From assembly GCA_000442125.1 (NCBI GenBank), contig KE546980.1:868001-932000 (forward strand): a stretch of 64,000 nucleotides of DNA, read 5' to 3'. The stretch comes from Opeltia flavorubescens (Eukaryota; Ascomycota; Lecanoromycetes; Teloschistales; Teloschistaceae). Shown in pieces: positions 62,144-64,000 of this stretch. A program made the translations under genes and the position numbers. Position 1 is the stretch's first letter; each line of letters opens with the position of its first letter. Below the pieces are notes generated by a model. That model saw only the letters and a list, made by a program, of their open reading frames with translations. It had not been told where the DNA came from and did no database searches.

Positions 62144-62791
62144 GTTTGGGAGTCGGTTGATTTCAATCTATCGACTTTGGCGGGNCTAGATGGTTGAGTT
62201 GAACATCATGAGCCATATTTTTAGGATTCTGAGGAAGGATCATGGAGACAAATATTGATTTTCACTCGTTAAATTTTGTTATATCAATGGTGATGGGCGG
62301 CTGCGCCCGCAGTACGTCATGGTAGTAAGTGTACCCGATTATTTGCATGTGAAGATCACTGAAAGAGATCCACAAGTATTACGTAAGAATTCTTGTAAAT
62401 GGCCTCCTAATTCAGATATGATTGCGTTACGAGTGCTGCTGGGTGTTGCATCTAGTTTTAAATGTTGCTCATTGCTTTTACAGTGTCTTCATTCCGGATT
62501 AGCGGGTCATCTAAGACTTCATATCAATTTTTCGATCCATATACGCTGGACTGACATCTAGATCAGCCCTGTATGATGCGGCTCTTGCTACCATTCAATG
62601 CTGACACTGCCACTGTTTTGATGCTTGGTGACTCCCCAATTAAAGCCGATTCATCAATAGATACATGTGCACCCTGGCTTATTCGCTGTCTTAATGACCG
62701 GACGCCAATTCTGAAGTTTGAGGGGAAGTATGTGACTAGATTAAATNATTCCCAGCGCTAAACCCTTCTTTTCGCTCAGCCAGATAATTCC
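62144..62791. other. Intergenic region
   Basis: Contains the promoter of the lipase gene and the 3' flank of the complex I subunit gene. Two ambiguous bases (N) at 62,185 and 62,747. Short plus-strand frames (62,319-62,561 and 62,573-62,761) look like chance. Confidence 0.5.
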
Positions 62792-63086
62792 TCAGTCGTC
62801 GTATCCTTTAGGTATCTGTCTTGGGCCAGGTGGTACTGAGGATGAAGTCAGTAAGAGCAATCGTTCAGAGGAAGTGCATCCAGAAAGGATAAGGGTGAAT
62901 ACTGGGATAGGTCATGGGAATCGGTGGTCGAGGTCCGTCCCCAAGCCGGTATCGAATTGGTGGTGCAGCAATGAGGATGACTGGGCCCATACTTCCAACG
63001 ACGAAGGAGTAGAATATTGCTGGTTTCTCGTGGGAGATATAACGTAGATACTGGAACGGGGTTTGGAAGAATCGTGGTGCGGACAT
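62792..63086 (-). CDS. nuo9.5: NADH-ubiquinone oxidoreductase 9.5 kDa subunit
   Basis: Two exons on the minus strand, 62903-63086 and 62792-62835, giving 75 residues. It is an accessory membrane subunit of mitochondrial complex I. The sequence starts MSAPRFFQTPFQYLRYISHE, followed by one membrane helix (IFYSFVVGSMGPVILIA), then PPIRYRLGDGPRPPIPMTYP, and after a 67-nt intron IPPGPRQIPKGYDD. This matches fungal NUO-9.5/NDUFA3-like subunits throughout. An open frame extends upstream of this ATG, but the chosen start gives the conserved N-terminus. It is divergent from WBP1 with a 200-bp shared promoter. Confidence 0.92.
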
Positions 63087-63286
63087 TGCCCAGGTGTCAA
63101 ATGGCGAATTAATTGTTGCTCTATCCGTAAGATCGCTTCGCGAGCTTCGCGGGGAATTGTTCAACTCAAGGTAGGAATTGAGGCTCAAACAAGTCTGCGC
63201 GGCGGGCCGCAGGTCTTGGCATCGATTCATACCGAACACGTATCTGCGTTCTTCGGGTGTAGAGTGCGGTGCTAATTCAAATTATC
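63087..63286. promoter_or_regulatory. Shared divergent promoter of nuo9.5 and WBP1
   Basis: The two start codons are 200 bp apart and face away from each other, so both promoters lie here. No obvious TATA box was seen on either side. The products act in different organelles, so compact packing rather than shared function may explain the layout. Confidence 0.5.
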
Positions 63287-64000
63287 ATGCATTGGCTTTC
63301 TCACCTCATATGTTTGGCATTGTTAGGTCTTGCACGAGCTCTGAGCAGCAGCGGAAACCGACTCCTAGTGGTGTCCGAGCAGCCTTCAGAAAATGAAAAG
63401 TATTCGAAGTTCTGGGGCGATCTAGAAGGTATGCATATACACCAACTGACATATTCAATTCTGCAACTAATTCTAAACTCATTAGGTAGAGGCTATAAGC
63501 TGTCATTCCAATCACCCAAGGATGACAAACTTTCTCTATTTCAGCATGGGGAGCGAGCCTTTGATCACATCATACTTCTCCCCACAAAATCCAAAGGTAA
63601 TCTGATGACCATGTTTATCAGGAAGCAAAATTAACTACTATCTTAGGACTGGGCCCATCGTTGACTCCGAATTTACTCCTTCAATTCATCAACAACAATG
63701 GCAATATTCTTTTAGCTCTCTCGGCTGAATTACCGGTGCCTTCGGCAATCTCGTCCCTGCTCCTCGAGCTAGATATACATCTGCCATCAGATCGGACATC
63801 TCTTGTCACTGATCATTTCAATCACGACACAATCTCAGCCAGCGAGAAGCATGATGTTCTTGTCTTGCAGCAGCCATCATCAATGCGTAAAGACGTAAAG
63901 AATTTCTTCAGTGTTGATGGAGTTATAGCTTTTCCCCGAGCGGTGGCTCAGGAACTCGGAGCTTCAAGTTCACTTTTGACATCAATTGTACGTGCGCCAG
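63287..64000 (+). CDS. WBP1: Oligosaccharyltransferase subunit WBP1 (OST48), 5' part
   Basis: Three exons are visible: 63287-63428, 63486-63596 and 63647 to the right edge; the gene runs off the window. WBP1 is an essential ER-membrane subunit of the complex that transfers glycans to Asn in nascent proteins. The start encodes a signal peptide (LICLALLGLARALS), then LLVVSEQ, GYKLSFQSPKDDKLSLFQHG and FDHIILLPTKSKGLGPSLTP, then FINNNGNILLALSAEL and the conserved TDHFNHD. These match the N-terminal domain of OST48. Introns are 57 and 50 nt. The start was placed at the ATG opening the signal peptide rather than at an upstream non-ATG extension of the frame. Confidence 0.93.

Overview
The window looks like a piece of a filamentous ascomycete (Pezizomycotina) genome with two sharply different compartments. 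Evidence for this: genes with many short GT-AG introns (mostly 46-70 nt), ascomycete-type housekeeping proteins, and a long AT-dominated block of repeats that looks like the product of repeat-induced point mutation (RIP). I cannot name the genus; a leotiomycete-like fungus is only a guess.

Positions 1 to about 31,950 are the AT-rich compartment. It has no intact genes, almost no CA/TG dinucleotides and a great excess of TA. It is a graveyard of old transposons. I can see a chromodomain-type Gypsy LTR element (about 11.2-17.4 kb, possibly continuing to 27.96 kb), a second LTR element with about 260-bp LTRs (17.46-24.98 kb) that seems nested in the first, an inverted partial copy of the second element (4.19-5.14 kb), and an unrelated 3.1-3.3 kb unit present twice (0.89-4.18 and 20.2-23.34 kb). 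A 320-bp repeat at 571-891 recurs at 31,938-32,257, where it is much less mutated and marks the edge of the compartment.

Positions 32.3-64 kb are the gene compartment. In order: a disrupted tRNA-Arg; a NADAR-domain protein (+); PRMT1-type arginine methyltransferase (-); a small hypothetical gene (-) and a gene-poor stretch with decayed coding traces (35.4-39 kb); tRNA-Ala(TGC); PER1/PGAP3, for GPI-anchor lipid remodelling (+); phosphoacetylglucosamine mutase (+); RRP3 (-) and SSF1 (+), a divergent ribosome-biogenesis pair; a 990-residue disordered protein (+); EMC1 (+); a gene-poor stretch; a secreted double-psi beta-barrel (expansin-like) protein (+); RNA 3'-terminal phosphate cyclase (+); PET191 (-); a TGL1/YEH1-type steryl ester hydrolase (-); the complex I 9.5 kDa subunit (-); and the start of WBP1 (+), cut by the right edge.

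Several products act in the ER or on the cell surface: PER1, EMC1, WBP1, the UDP-GlcNAc precursor enzyme AGM1 and a secreted wall-associated protein. Two serve mitochondrial respiration (PET191, NUO9.5). There is no sign of operon-like or cluster organisation beyond two tight divergent pairs. Several genes carry very small exons (14-20 nt), which simple ORF searches miss. Exon models below were built by hand from splice signals, reading frame and family conservation.
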